A DNA stretch of 64,000 nucleotides from Tolypothrix sp. PCC 7712 (GTDB taxonomy: Bacteria > Cyanobacteriota > Cyanobacteriia > Cyanobacteriales > Nostocaceae). Under the pieces are notes generated by a model. That model saw only the letters and a program-made list of their open reading frames with translations, searched no databases and was not told the DNA's origin. The stretch is taken from assembly GCF_025860405.1 (NCBI RefSeq), contig NZ_CP063785.1:6201390-6265389 (forward strand), written 5' to 3'. Position numbers and translations under genes: made by a program. How positions within the stretch are numbered: the first letter of the stretch is position 1; each line of letters opens with the position of its first letter. Positions 56,535 to 63,624 of this stretch are shown here, one piece after another.

Positions 56535-56651
56535 TATAATCTTGATAAGAAATATTGCGCCTGGGATATATATAAAAATTTACAAATCTTAAATTTTTTT
56601 GATTGAATCGCCCTACCATCTTTTTATCTGGTGGGGTTTCTTTTTCTGATA
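56535..56651 (+). ncRNA. Candidate small RNA with intrinsic terminator
   Basis: A TATAAT box at 56535-56540 lies about 70 bases before a hairpin CCCTACCA-N10-TGGTGGGG (56613-56638) followed by TTTCTTTTTCT. There is no protein gene on this strand between 54442 and the terminator. A transcript of about 100 bases starting near 56547 would explain it. No good -35 was found. Confidence 0.4.
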
Positions 56652-56699
56652 CTTTCAGAATCAACAGCTATGATGAGCTGCTTAGACAAATAAACTATG

Positions 56700-56860
56700 A
56701 AAAACTCCACCCACAAGGGGATGGAGTTTTTGGGCATGGGGAATCGGGCATGGGGCATGGCGAAGAAATTACCAATGCCCAATGCCCAATGCCCCAAGCG
56801 GCGGGGCGGCTGTCCCTCTCCACCCACAAGGGGATGGAGTTTCCCGCCGCTTTCAATAAA
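56700..56860 (-). mobile_element. Possible IS200/IS605-type end remnant
   Basis: Two copies of CTCCACCCACAAGGGGATGG (around 56704 and 56820) flank a CCCATGCCC / GGGCATGGGG repeat block. On the minus strand the second copy reads GCGGCGGGAAACTCCATCCC with GGGTGGAG and GGGACAGCCGCC, the same plan as 6572-6610. No transposase frame. Confidence 0.35.
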
Positions 56861-57018
56861 ACTCTTATTTGATGCTTGTGCAGCTATAGCAATCCGTGCA
56901 GGAGTTGGGAAATTACTCGTCACATAAAAAACAAGGAATAAGAATGTACAAATAAAATATTAAGTAGAGCGGTGCAATTAAAGATAACTGGTAAGGGATG
57001 TTATTCTTACAAAGTTCT

Positions 57019-57095
57019 GAGCGGAGGAAACCTCCGTTCAACGCCACTTGCTTTCCGACGCGAGGCGACAGGAACGCAGTGGCTCGACTTTGCGC
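57019..57095. other. GC-rich, strongly self-complementary stretch
   Basis: In an otherwise AT-rich gap, this segment can form GAGCGGAGG/CCTCCGTTC and GCCACT/AGTGGC stems with an inner GCGAGGCGACAGGAACGC. It has no coding potential. Could be a structured RNA, an insertion remnant or a dispersed repeat; I cannot decide. The remaining 57096-57510 is AT-rich with nothing recognised. Confidence 0.35.
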
Positions 57096-57510
57096 TTTGT
57101 CATTGGTTACTCATCAGAGTTTCAAGCCTATTTACGTTTCTGTAACATAGTTTGGTTGATTGCCACTAATTTACTTAATGCTATAGGTAAACATTTATTC
57201 CTTTTTCCCCCTTACCTATATCTACCCACTTAAATAAGTTTAAGAATTAAATCATATTCCTTAATAAAATACCTTAATAAATTTTTACTGCTTATGATTT
57301 TTTACGCTCAATTTGCTAAAAATAATAAAATCACTAAATAATCCAATGCTACAAGTATTTATCAAGGATACAAAATCGATAGCAATAAAATTGTTAATTG
57401 AAGATAGTAAGAGAAATCAACATAAACAGCAGGTAATTATAGTTTTACGTATTTTTTATCCTATAATTTAGGATTTTCAGTTTTAATTCATATTTCATTA
57501 TCCGAGGTGT

Positions 57511-59664
57511 ATGTCAGAATATTGGAACATGTTTTTTAGTTCAGGCCCATTTATCCCACATGGGCATTGCTATCTCTGGCAAACTGATTTAGTTTTGCTA
57601 CATATAATTTCTGACGCACTCATAGCTCTAGCTTATTACTCTATTCCTGCGACACTCTTCTACTTCGTCCGCAAACGAGAAGACTTGCCTTTTCATTGGA
57701 TTTTTCTATTATTTAGTGGATTTATCGTAGCTTGTGGCACTACTCACTTGATGGAAATTTGGACGCTTTGGCATCCAACTTATTGGCTATCAGGATTGAT
57801 TAAAGCCTTAACTGCCACAATATCTTTATTTACAGCCTTACAACTTGTACCTTTAGTTCCCCAAGCATTAGCGCTTCCTAGCCCAGCTCAATTAGAACAA
57901 GCTAATCAAAAATTACAAATACAAATAACAGAGCGTTTAAGCATCGAAGCTCAATTAAGAACATATCAGAATGATTTAGAGCAATTAGTTGCTGCTCGCA
58001 CTAATGAAATTACCAAAACCAACGAGCAATTACAGCTAGAAATTGCTGAACGCCAGCGTATTTTAGAAATTTTACGGCAAAGTGAAGAGCGTTACCGTTA
58101 CTTAGCTGAAGCCATTCCTCAACTCGTTTGGACAACTAATTCTCAAGGTGAATGCGATTATTTTAATCAAAAATGGTATGAATATACGGGGCTAACTTTT
58201 GAAGAGTCTTTAGGTTCGGGTTGGGTAACAGCATTACATCCAGATGACGTACAAAATGCTTACGAAGTGTGGATAAATGCTGTCAACAGTGGCACCTTAT
58301 ATGAAAATGAATACCGCTTTAAACGAGCATCTGATGATACTTATCGCTGGCAACTAGCTAGAGGTTTACCCCTGAAAGATGAACAAGGTGTTGTCGTAAA
58401 ATGGTTTGGTACTTGTACAGACATTCAAGAACAAAAACAAATACAACAAGAACGTGCCCAGTTGCTGGAATTGGAACAAGCAGCAAGAACAAAAGCTGAA
58501 ACAGCTAATCGAATTAAAGATGAATTTCTAGCTATACTTTCTCATGAATTACGAACTCCTATAAATACCATTCTTGGTTGGTCTAGGTTATTACAAAGTG
58601 GCAGATTAGCACCAGAAAAAATATCTCCAGCCTTGGAAACAATCGAACGTAATGCCAAGTTACAGACGCAATTAATTGAAGACTTACTGGATGTTTCGAG
58701 CATTTTGCAAGGTAAACTCACATTGCAAACTCAGAGCCTTCATTTAGAATCTATTGTCTTATCTGCAATAGATACTATAACTTTAGCTGCACAAACTAAA
58801 TCGATTCAGGTAAATACCATTTTTGTACCAAATGTAGGGCCTGTTTTGGGTGATTCTACCCGCTTGCAACAAGTTGTTTGGAATCTGCTTTCCAACGCTG
58901 TCAAATTTACTCCCCCAGGGGGAAAGGTAGAAGTGCAATTAAACCAAGTAGATGGCTATGCTCAAATCATAGTTAGCGATACAGGTAAAGGAATTAATGC
59001 AGAGTTTTTACCTTATGCTTTTGATTACTTCCGCCAAGCCGATAGCAGTTCTACCAGAAAATTTGGTGGATTAGGTTTAGGACTAGCTATTGTCCGTAAT
59101 ATAGTCGAGATACATGGTGGTACAGTCACAGCAGCCAGTCCTGGTAACGATTTAGGGGCGACATTCACTGTTTGCTTACCGCTAATCCAAGACAGAAATC
59201 TAGCTTTATTTAATGAACAAAATAACTCTTTGTCATTAATTAGTAACTCTTTGTCTCTATCTGGGGTACAAATTCTGCTTGTAGAAGATGATGCAGATTC
59301 ACGAGATTTTTTAGCTTTTGTATTACAACAAGATGGGGCTGAAGTAATTTCAGTATCTTCCGCATTAGCTGCTTTGCAAGTTCTCGAACAGACAAAGCCA
59401 GATGTGTTAATTAGCGATATTGGAATGCCTGAAATGGATGGTTATACTCTATTACGTCAGATCAGGGCTAGGACAGCAGAAGCAGGAGGACAAATTGCTG
59501 CGGTAAGCAAAGCCATACCAAAGGCGATCGCACTCACAGCTTTCGCTAGTAGTCAAGATAAACAGCAAGCACTGCAAGCAGGATTTCAGATGCATTTATC
59601 TAAACCCATTAACCCAGAAGAATTAGTTGCAGGGATTATTAAACTTATGGAAAATCGGGACTAG
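57511..59664 (+). CDS. Ethylene-receptor-like hybrid histidine kinase
   Basis: A 717-residue sensor. The first 125 residues form three membrane helices like the ethylene-binding domain of plant ETR1: IISDALIALAYYSIP (D35) and FIVACGTTHLMEIW (C75, H79), the residues that hold Cu(I). A coiled coil (130-190) leads to a PAS domain (about 195-310), a HisKA H-box AILSHELRTP (about residue 350), an ATPase domain with DTGKGI and GGLGLGLAIV, and a C-terminal receiver domain with phospho-acceptor Asp in DVLISDIGMPEMDGY. The layout resembles Synechocystis Etr1-type receptors, which bind ethylene. Start ATG 57511, about 1.5 kb from any upstream gene. Confidence 0.93.
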   Translation: MSEYWNMFFSSGPFIPHGHCYLWQTDLVLLHIISDALIALAYYSIPATLFYFVRKREDLPFHWIFLLFSGFIVACGTTHLMEIWTLWHPTYWLSGLIKALTATISLFTALQLVPLVPQALALPSPAQLEQANQKLQIQITERLSIEAQLRTYQNDLEQLVAARTNEITKTNEQLQLEIAERQRILEILRQSEERYRYLAEAIPQLVWTTNSQGECDYFNQKWYEYTGLTFEESLGSGWVTALHPDDVQNAYEVWINAVNSGTLYENEYRFKRASDDTYRWQLARGLPLKDEQGVVVKWFGTCTDIQEQKQIQQERAQLLELEQAARTKAETANRIKDEFLAILSHELRTPINTILGWSRLLQSGRLAPEKISPALETIERNAKLQTQLIEDLLDVSSILQGKLTLQTQSLHLESIVLSAIDTITLAAQTKSIQVNTIFVPNVGPVLGDSTRLQQVVWNLLSNAVKFTPPGGKVEVQLNQVDGYAQIIVSDTGKGINAEFLPYAFDYFRQADSSSTRKFGGLGLGLAIVRNIVEIHGGTVTAASPGNDLGATFTVCLPLIQDRNLALFNEQNNSLSLISNSLSLSGVQILLVEDDADSRDFLAFVLQQDGAEVISVSSALAALQVLEQTKPDVLISDIGMPEMDGYTLLRQIRARTAEAGGQIAAVSKAIPKAIALTAFASSQDKQQALQAGFQMHLSKPINPEELVAGIIKLMENRD

Positions 59665-59689
59665 TATCGCCGTGGAGTCAAAAGTTGCA

Positions 59690-59715
59690 ACAGACGCGAT
59701 TAATAGCGTCTCTAC
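59690..59715. repeat. Dispersed palindrome, imperfect copy
   Basis: CAGACGCGATTAATAGCGTC TCTAC, one base different from the perfect copy at 35391. Confidence 0.7.
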
Positions 59716-59801
59716 TCAAAAGTAAGCTGTAACACATCAGCAATTCTGGGAAAGCTTTCGTCATCTCAGCATTAATACAGCGTATTGTATGTAAATTAAA
59801 T

Positions 59802-60251
59802 TTATGTAGTAGTTTGATTGTCGTTAATTAAACGGGTTATTTCTGATATTAATATAGTAGGTTCTACAGGTTTATTAACATAGCTTTGAAACCCCGATGC
59901 CAGAGCAAGACTGCGGCTTTCGTCGGAACTAAGGGCAGTTAGCGCTATAGCTGGTATTTCTCTTTGTTCGGGAAGCGTGCTCTTTCTAATTTTACGAATT
60001 AACGAATAACCATCAAATTCCGGCATAGCAATGTCAGAAATTAAGATGTCAAATTTAGATTCTGCAATTGTCTCTAGAGCTTGTGTAACTGATGTTGCTG
60101 TTGTGACTTGAAATCCTTGATTTTCTAAAATAAATGTAGTGAGAAAAAGGCTATCTTCATTATCATCTACTAATAAAACTCGCAAGTTATCTAAAGATGG
60201 AAAGTTTTTTGTGTCTTTTTGAGGATGCGATTCCTCTGTATTTTTTGTCAT
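59802..60251 (-). CDS. Single-domain response regulator (receiver)
   Basis: A 149-residue receiver protein with no output domain. Acidic pocket VLLVDDNEDS, phospho-acceptor Asp in DILISDIAMPEFDGYSLIRKIR, Thr/Lys in ALTALSS and YVNKPVEP. ATG 60251 is chosen because the GGGAGG site lies upstream; a TTG at 60284 is less likely. Convergent with the ethylene-receptor-like kinase and similar in its receiver sequence, so the two may act in one relay (inference). Confidence 0.9.
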   Translation of the reverse strand: MTKNTEESHPQKDTKNFPSLDNLRVLLVDDNEDSLFLTTFILENQGFQVTTATSVTQALETIAESKFDILISDIAMPEFDGYSLIRKIRKSTLPEQREIPAIALTALSSDESRSLALASGFQSYVNKPVEPTILISEITRLINDNQTTT

Positions 60252-60438
60252 GATCACATGTGCCTCCCTAGTTGCCCTAATCAATTACGGAGGAACTCTC
60301 CCGATATAGTTAAGACATAACTGTATCGGGAGAATCTATCAACAAGCTACCACAACATTACGCTTCTTTAACTTGCGAAAATATTTATGTGTTAGCCATC
60401 ATAGGTAAGACAATAGGGTTATTTATGCGAGGATGCAT

Positions 60439-60480
60439 AAAAAAAGAGCGCTGCCTACGGTAGTAAACTACGCTCTTTTA
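60439..60480 (-). terminator. Intrinsic terminator of the ro60/tRNA-like operon
   Basis: On the minus strand AAAAGAGCG - 20-base loop - CGCTCTTTTTTTATG, a textbook terminator, about 40 bases beyond the last tRNA-like element. It can also work in the other direction (CGCTCTTTTAT). Confidence 0.85.
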
Positions 60481-60518
60481 TACCACTGCATTTAAGGTAA
60501 TCAATCAAAAATCAAAAA

Positions 60519-60625
60519 GGCGGGTGCGGGAATTGAACCCGCTATCCCCAGAATGGTGGAGATACAACCGATAACCCTAAGTTCTTCGGCCTCAAAAGGC
60601 AAGTTGCGAACCAGGATAACCCGCC
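60519..60625 (-). ncRNA. tRNA-like / Y-RNA chimera, element 1 (downstream of ro60)
   Basis: Read on the minus strand: acceptor stem GGCGGGT/ACCCGCC, seven perfect pairs, and T-arm GCGGG-TTCAATT-CCCGC. There is no D-arm. Next to the acceptor, TATCC (60614-60618) pairs GGATA (60543-60547). Inside is CTTGCC-TTTTG-AGGCCGAAG (60584-60603), the bulged Ro-type stem, followed by AGGGTTATCG. The tetraloop is not GNRA here. The 3' end runs straight into TTTTTGATTTTT. Cannot be a working tRNA: the anticodon arm is replaced. Between it and ro60 is a long imperfect hairpin (60636-60699). Confidence 0.8.
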
Positions 60626-60700
60626 ATGAAGTATGAGGGTTGAAGAATAAAGGATGAAAATTTTTGGATTTTACCCTTTATTCTTTATGCTTGACCCTTT

Positions 60701-62305
60701 TTACAGTTCGCCTGTAGCTAGCATCTGGATGATGCGAGGTGTTCCAGGGTCGAACCCTGCTAAATCCCAAGAAAGAGGATCTTGAGGATCTACTAAGGTA
60801 ATGTTGTAAGGTGCAAGGGTGACATACACTGCCTTAGCATTAGGGTTCACCTTCTGGCGATACTGCGCCAAGGCTTGACTGGGATGTTTATGACCAGCCC
60901 ATGATTCATTGTCAGTCCAAAAGCAAACTACATCTGCTTTGAACTTGTTCTGAATCATCCAGTCGTAAGCCACAGAAGCATCTGTACCACCAAAGTTTTG
61001 ATTGCTCGCTTTGCGAATTGCAGAACTAAAAGTATCTTTGGCTGTGATACCTAGTTCTCTAAATTCGGTTGCAAAGCCGCGAATCATGTAGTTTTTCTCA
61101 GCTTTGGCTGTTACTAGCGCCATTGTAGTAGCGATTTCACAGCAGCTTAAACCCACTGAATCCACCACACCCCAAGACATCGAGCCAGAAACATCCACAG
61201 CGTGCATGAAAACTTTGCCTGTGGGTTGCACAACATCAAAAGATAGTTCCAGTGATTTTTCTAAGATGTCTACAATTCGCGGAACTGGTTCCCAAGTTTT
61301 CTGGCTGCGTCCTAATCTACCACCAGATTGATAGGTTTTGAGAGCTTTCAAAACATCAATCGGATGTATGCGACCTTTACGCAGATGTTCTTGATTGTTG
61401 AGAACTGCTTCTACTCGCAGAATATTGGCACTTTCATCAGCTCGCAACACGCCCAGTTCTGTCAAAGAACCAAGGTTACGCAGCATTGCACCGATGGGCA
61501 TTTCTTGGAAAAGTAGCTGCCAAGCTTGTTTATCCATTTTACCCACAGGTGCAGCCATTTCGTGGGTAAGACGACCTTGTGCGATCGCAGTGTGGGTTTC
61601 GCTCGGGTTGCGTTTTAACCACTCATACCACCAAATCTGCGCTAAGGCTTCTGAGGGGATATCTGCTGGTAAATCTTCCCAACCTTTCACTACCCACTCA
61701 AATAGTTCTCGGTGAGTTTCTGTAGGTGGTTTGACGTGGAACAATCGCAATGCATCTCTGTGAGAGAAGCCTTGACGCTGTTGATATTTCAAAAGTTGAT
61801 AAGCCAAACCTTTGACATCTTCTCGCGATAGCCAAGTTTTACCCGCTTCGCGCACCACCTTACCAAATCCCCGCAGAGATTTAGTATAGTTCAGCCATTC
61901 ATAGAAGTGGCTACCAGTGCGGACAACTTGCCCAAAGATTTCAGCAAATGCCTTTTTCGCTTCTGGTGTTTCACCCATCGATAGCAAGACTAAAGCCAAG
62001 ATAGGCGCACTGTTATTGATGGCGCGTCCATCGCTAGCATAGAGAATTTCTTCTGCAACCCGCCCAGGATTTTCTGCTACAGCTTGCTTAACAACATTTA
62101 CAAAATCTTCTGTTAGTTCCTGTTTGCCAGCATAGTAAGTGCTTTTTGCTGTCCCAATCAATAGACAACGGCGCAACATTTTCCAAATACCCGCCTCAAA
62201 CATATACCCGCCGGAACGACCCTTAACCATCTCTGCTTCCCGTCCGGTGATAGGCTGAGTTTGTGGTGTATTTGCTTTCTTTTTAGTAAAAAAATTATAA
62301 TTCAT
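60701..62305 (-). CDS. rsr: Ro60 ortholog (TROVE-vWA RNA-binding protein)
   Basis: A 534-residue protein. Residues about 15-360 are the HEAT-like TROVE ring that binds Y RNA outside and single-stranded RNA ends in its cavity (GREAEMVKGRSGGYMFEAGIWKMLRRCLLIG). Residues about 365-534 are a von Willebrand A domain with an intact MIDAS DVSGSMS, and FWTDNESW later. Bacterial Ro60 binds Y RNA and an exoribonuclease and helps degrade or repair damaged RNA. It sits 36 bases after tRNA-like element 2. Its ribosome site GGGAG is in a hairpin leader. Start ATG 62305 is clear. Confidence 0.95.
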   Translation of the reverse strand: MNYNFFTKKKANTPQTQPITGREAEMVKGRSGGYMFEAGIWKMLRRCLLIGTAKSTYYAGKQELTEDFVNVVKQAVAENPGRVAEEILYASDGRAINNSAPILALVLLSMGETPEAKKAFAEIFGQVVRTGSHFYEWLNYTKSLRGFGKVVREAGKTWLSREDVKGLAYQLLKYQQRQGFSHRDALRLFHVKPPTETHRELFEWVVKGWEDLPADIPSEALAQIWWYEWLKRNPSETHTAIAQGRLTHEMAAPVGKMDKQAWQLLFQEMPIGAMLRNLGSLTELGVLRADESANILRVEAVLNNQEHLRKGRIHPIDVLKALKTYQSGGRLGRSQKTWEPVPRIVDILEKSLELSFDVVQPTGKVFMHAVDVSGSMSWGVVDSVGLSCCEIATTMALVTAKAEKNYMIRGFATEFRELGITAKDTFSSAIRKASNQNFGGTDASVAYDWMIQNKFKADVVCFWTDNESWAGHKHPSQALAQYRQKVNPNAKAVYVTLAPYNITLVDPQDPLSWDLAGFDPGTPRIIQMLATGEL

Positions 62306-62311
62306 AGCTTT

Positions 62312-62336
62312 AACTCCCGGCCCTTACGGGCAAAAA
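62312..62336 (-). promoter_or_regulatory. Hairpin at the ro60 ribosome-binding site, resembling the Ro module
   Basis: The mRNA leader reads TTTTTGCCC-GTAA-GGGCCGGGAG just before AAAGCTATG. The GCCC-GNRA-GGGC-CG core equals that of element 6 (GCCC-GCAA-GGGC-CG) and is like the other Ro-type hairpins, but the AAG/CTT second half is not kept. GGGAG is the ribosome site, so protein or RNA binding here could control translation. Confidence 0.55.
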
Positions 62337-62341
62337 TAAAA

Positions 62342-62466
62342 GGTGGCAGGGCAGGACTCGAACCTGCGACATCCCGCTTGGAAGGCGATAACCCTCATTC
62401 TTCGGCCTTTACAGGCAAGGGGTGAACAAGGATGTTTTAGGCGCTCTACCACTGAGCTACCTGCCA
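62342..62466 (-). ncRNA. tRNA-like / Y-RNA chimera, element 2
   Basis: Minus strand: acceptor TGGCAGG/CCTGCCA (7 pairs), TA at 8-9, D-arm GCTC-AGTGGTA-GAGC and T-arm GCAGG-TTCGAGT-CCTGC. After the D-arm ACATCC (62430-62435) pairs with GGATGT (62369-62374). Between them: CTTGCCT-GTAA-AGGCCGAAG (62400-62419), then AATGAGGGTTATCG. A Gly-type anticodon loop CTTCCAA survives next to the insert, but its 5' stem partner is gone. A T-run (TTTTATTTTT) follows the 3' end. The bulged stem matches CNUUGNC and GNCGAAG of bacterial Y RNA. Confidence 0.85.
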
Positions 62467-62543
62467 CATGAAGAATTTTAGATTTTAGATTTTGGATTTT
62501 AGATTGGAGATTTGAAATTAAATATCCAATTAATTGGAATTTT

Positions 62544-62685
62544 GGCGGGTGAGGTAGGATTTGAACCTACAACCGATGAATTAACGATAACCCTCGACTC
62601 GTCGGCCTTTTCAGGCAAGGTTGTGAACCAAGGACTATGGGTGATTAACCCGTTCATTGCTCTATCCAGTTGAGCTACACACCCA
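62544..62685 (-). ncRNA. tRNA-like / Y-RNA chimera, element 3
   Basis: Minus strand: acceptor GGGTGTG/CTCACCC (one mismatch), D-arm GCTC-AACTGGATA-GAGC, anticodon-type stem ATGAA (62653-62657)/TTCAT (62576-62580) closed over the insert, T-arm GTAGG-TTCAAAT-CCTAC. The insert has an extra hairpin GGGT-taatc-ACCC, then CCTTGCCT-GAAA-AGGCCGACG (62600-62619) and AGTCGAGGGTTATCG. The Y-type GAAG is GACG here. Because the anticodon stem is intact, this copy looks most like a tRNA with a long insertion in the anticodon loop. Confidence 0.82.
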
Positions 62686-62718
62686 CGTAACAATTCAAAA
62701 TTCAAAATTAAGTTTAGG

Positions 62719-62855
62719 GGTGGCGGAGCAGGATTTGAACCTGCAAAACCTTGCGGCTGCTAGATTACGATAACCCTCAACTCTTCGGCCCTTTCAGGCA
62801 AGGTGATAAATTAAGGTTTTTTGTCAAGTGCGTTTACCAATTTCGCCATCCGCCA
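62719..62855 (-). ncRNA. tRNA-Leu-like / Y-RNA chimera, element 4
   Basis: Minus strand: acceptor TGGCGGA/TCCGCCA (7 pairs), Leu-type D-region GGCGAAATTGGTAAACGC, T-arm GCAGG-TTCAAAT-CCTGC and a class II variable-arm remnant GCCGCAAGGT. AAAACCTT (62813-62820) pairs with AAGGTTTT (62745-62752). The Ro module is CCTTGCCT-GAAA-GGGCCGAAG (62783-62802), where a U-G pair replaces U-A, then AGTTGAGGGTTATCG. The backbone is clearly from a different tRNA family than elements 2 and 5. Confidence 0.85.
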
Positions 62856-62930
62856 CATGAAAAGTTATGAGTTGTGAGTGCTGAGTTCTGAGTAAAAAAT
62901 TTAAACCTCAGCACTTAGTACTAAATTTTG

Positions 62931-63052
62931 GGTGGCGGGGCAGGAATCGAACCTGCGACCTCTCGAACCCAATCGATAACCCTCATTCGTCGGCCTTTGC
63001 AGGCAAGGGGTGAAAAAGGATGTTTAGCGCTCTACCACTGAGCCACCCGCCA
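62931..63052 (-). ncRNA. tRNA-like / Y-RNA chimera, element 5
   Basis: Minus strand: acceptor TGGCGGG/CCCGCCA (7 pairs), TG at 8-9, D-arm GCTC-AGTGGTA-GAGC and T-arm GCAGG-TTCGATT-CCTGC. Module CCTTGCCT-GCAA-AGGCCGACG (62988-63007), then AATGAGGGTTATCG. A TTGGGT piece like the Pro anticodon loop remains after the insert. The Y-type GAAG is GACG. The CATCC block after the D-arm is kept but its partner is weak. Confidence 0.82.
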
Positions 63053-63132
63053 CATGAACAGTTATGAGTTGTGAGTTCTGAGTACCGAGTGAAAAATTCA
63101 AAACTCAGGACTCAGGACTCAGCACTAATTTT

Positions 63133-63266
63133 GGTGTAGCGGAGCAGGATTTTCACTTGCACCTCCAGAATTGCAATCAAGGATGTTTTCTGTTATTTGC
63201 GGTAACCCTCGATATATCGGCCCTTGCGGGCAAGGTGGGCGCTCTGGTATTTGAGCTATCCGCTAC
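63133..63266 (-). ncRNA. tRNA-like / Y-RNA chimera, element 6 (first in the array, rearranged)
   Basis: Minus strand: acceptor TAGCGGA/TCCGCTA (7 pairs), D-arm GCTC-AAATACCA-GAGC. The module CCTTGCCC-GCAA-GGGCCGATA (63215-63234) comes directly after the D-arm and GAGGGTTACCG follows; the CATCCTTG block that precedes the module in others comes after it here. T-arm GCAAG-TGAAAAT-CCTGC has one mismatch and an altered loop, so this copy seems decayed or specialised. GCCC/GGGC in place of GCCT/AGGC is a compensatory change supporting the stem. Confidence 0.72.
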
Positions 63267-63308
63267 GGTTAAAAGCTTACTCCTTTTAGAACATCGCCTT
63301 GTATTCTC

Positions 63309-63337
63309 AATGTAGTACGTGTAATACAGAGTGTCAA
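63309..63337 (-). promoter_or_regulatory. Sigma-70 type promoter of the ro60/tRNA-like operon
   Basis: On the minus strand TTGACA (63332-63337), a 17-base spacer and TACATT (63309-63314). The start would be near 63302, about 35 bases before element 6. The next minus-strand transcripts all the way to the terminator at 60439 can use it. Confidence 0.7.
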
Positions 63338-63624
63338 GTGTTTATTTTGAGAATTGGGTGTTCGTCGAATAAAAGTATTATTTAATACCCAAATTTATAA
63401 TTTTTGCCTGTGGCAAGACTTTGGCAAAAATAGATTTTCCTGGCAAAAGCTTTGCAATCAGGGCGATTCAAGCTCAAATTTTTGCTGAATATTGTGGCTA
63501 TGTACAGTGTATAAGAATCACTGATGTTATATTTTTCCAACAAATTTGCCAAAAGATACAAAAAAATGTCACAATTTTTGCCAAGATAATAGTTATTTAT
63601 TTCCTAACAATTCACTTGGCGGCC

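Noticed and set aside
56603..56927. Three overlapping short frames
   Set aside because: They span terminator and repeat sequence and lack ribosome sites; best explained as non-coding.
62499..62705. A 68-codon protein frame on the minus strand
   Set aside because: It runs through tRNA-like element 3; the RNA structure explains the sequence.
60519..63266. Ordinary tRNA gene cluster or tRNAs with group I introns
   Set aside because: The inserts are roughly 50-75 bases, far below group I size, lack the P/Q/R/S core, and the anticodon stem is incomplete in most copies.
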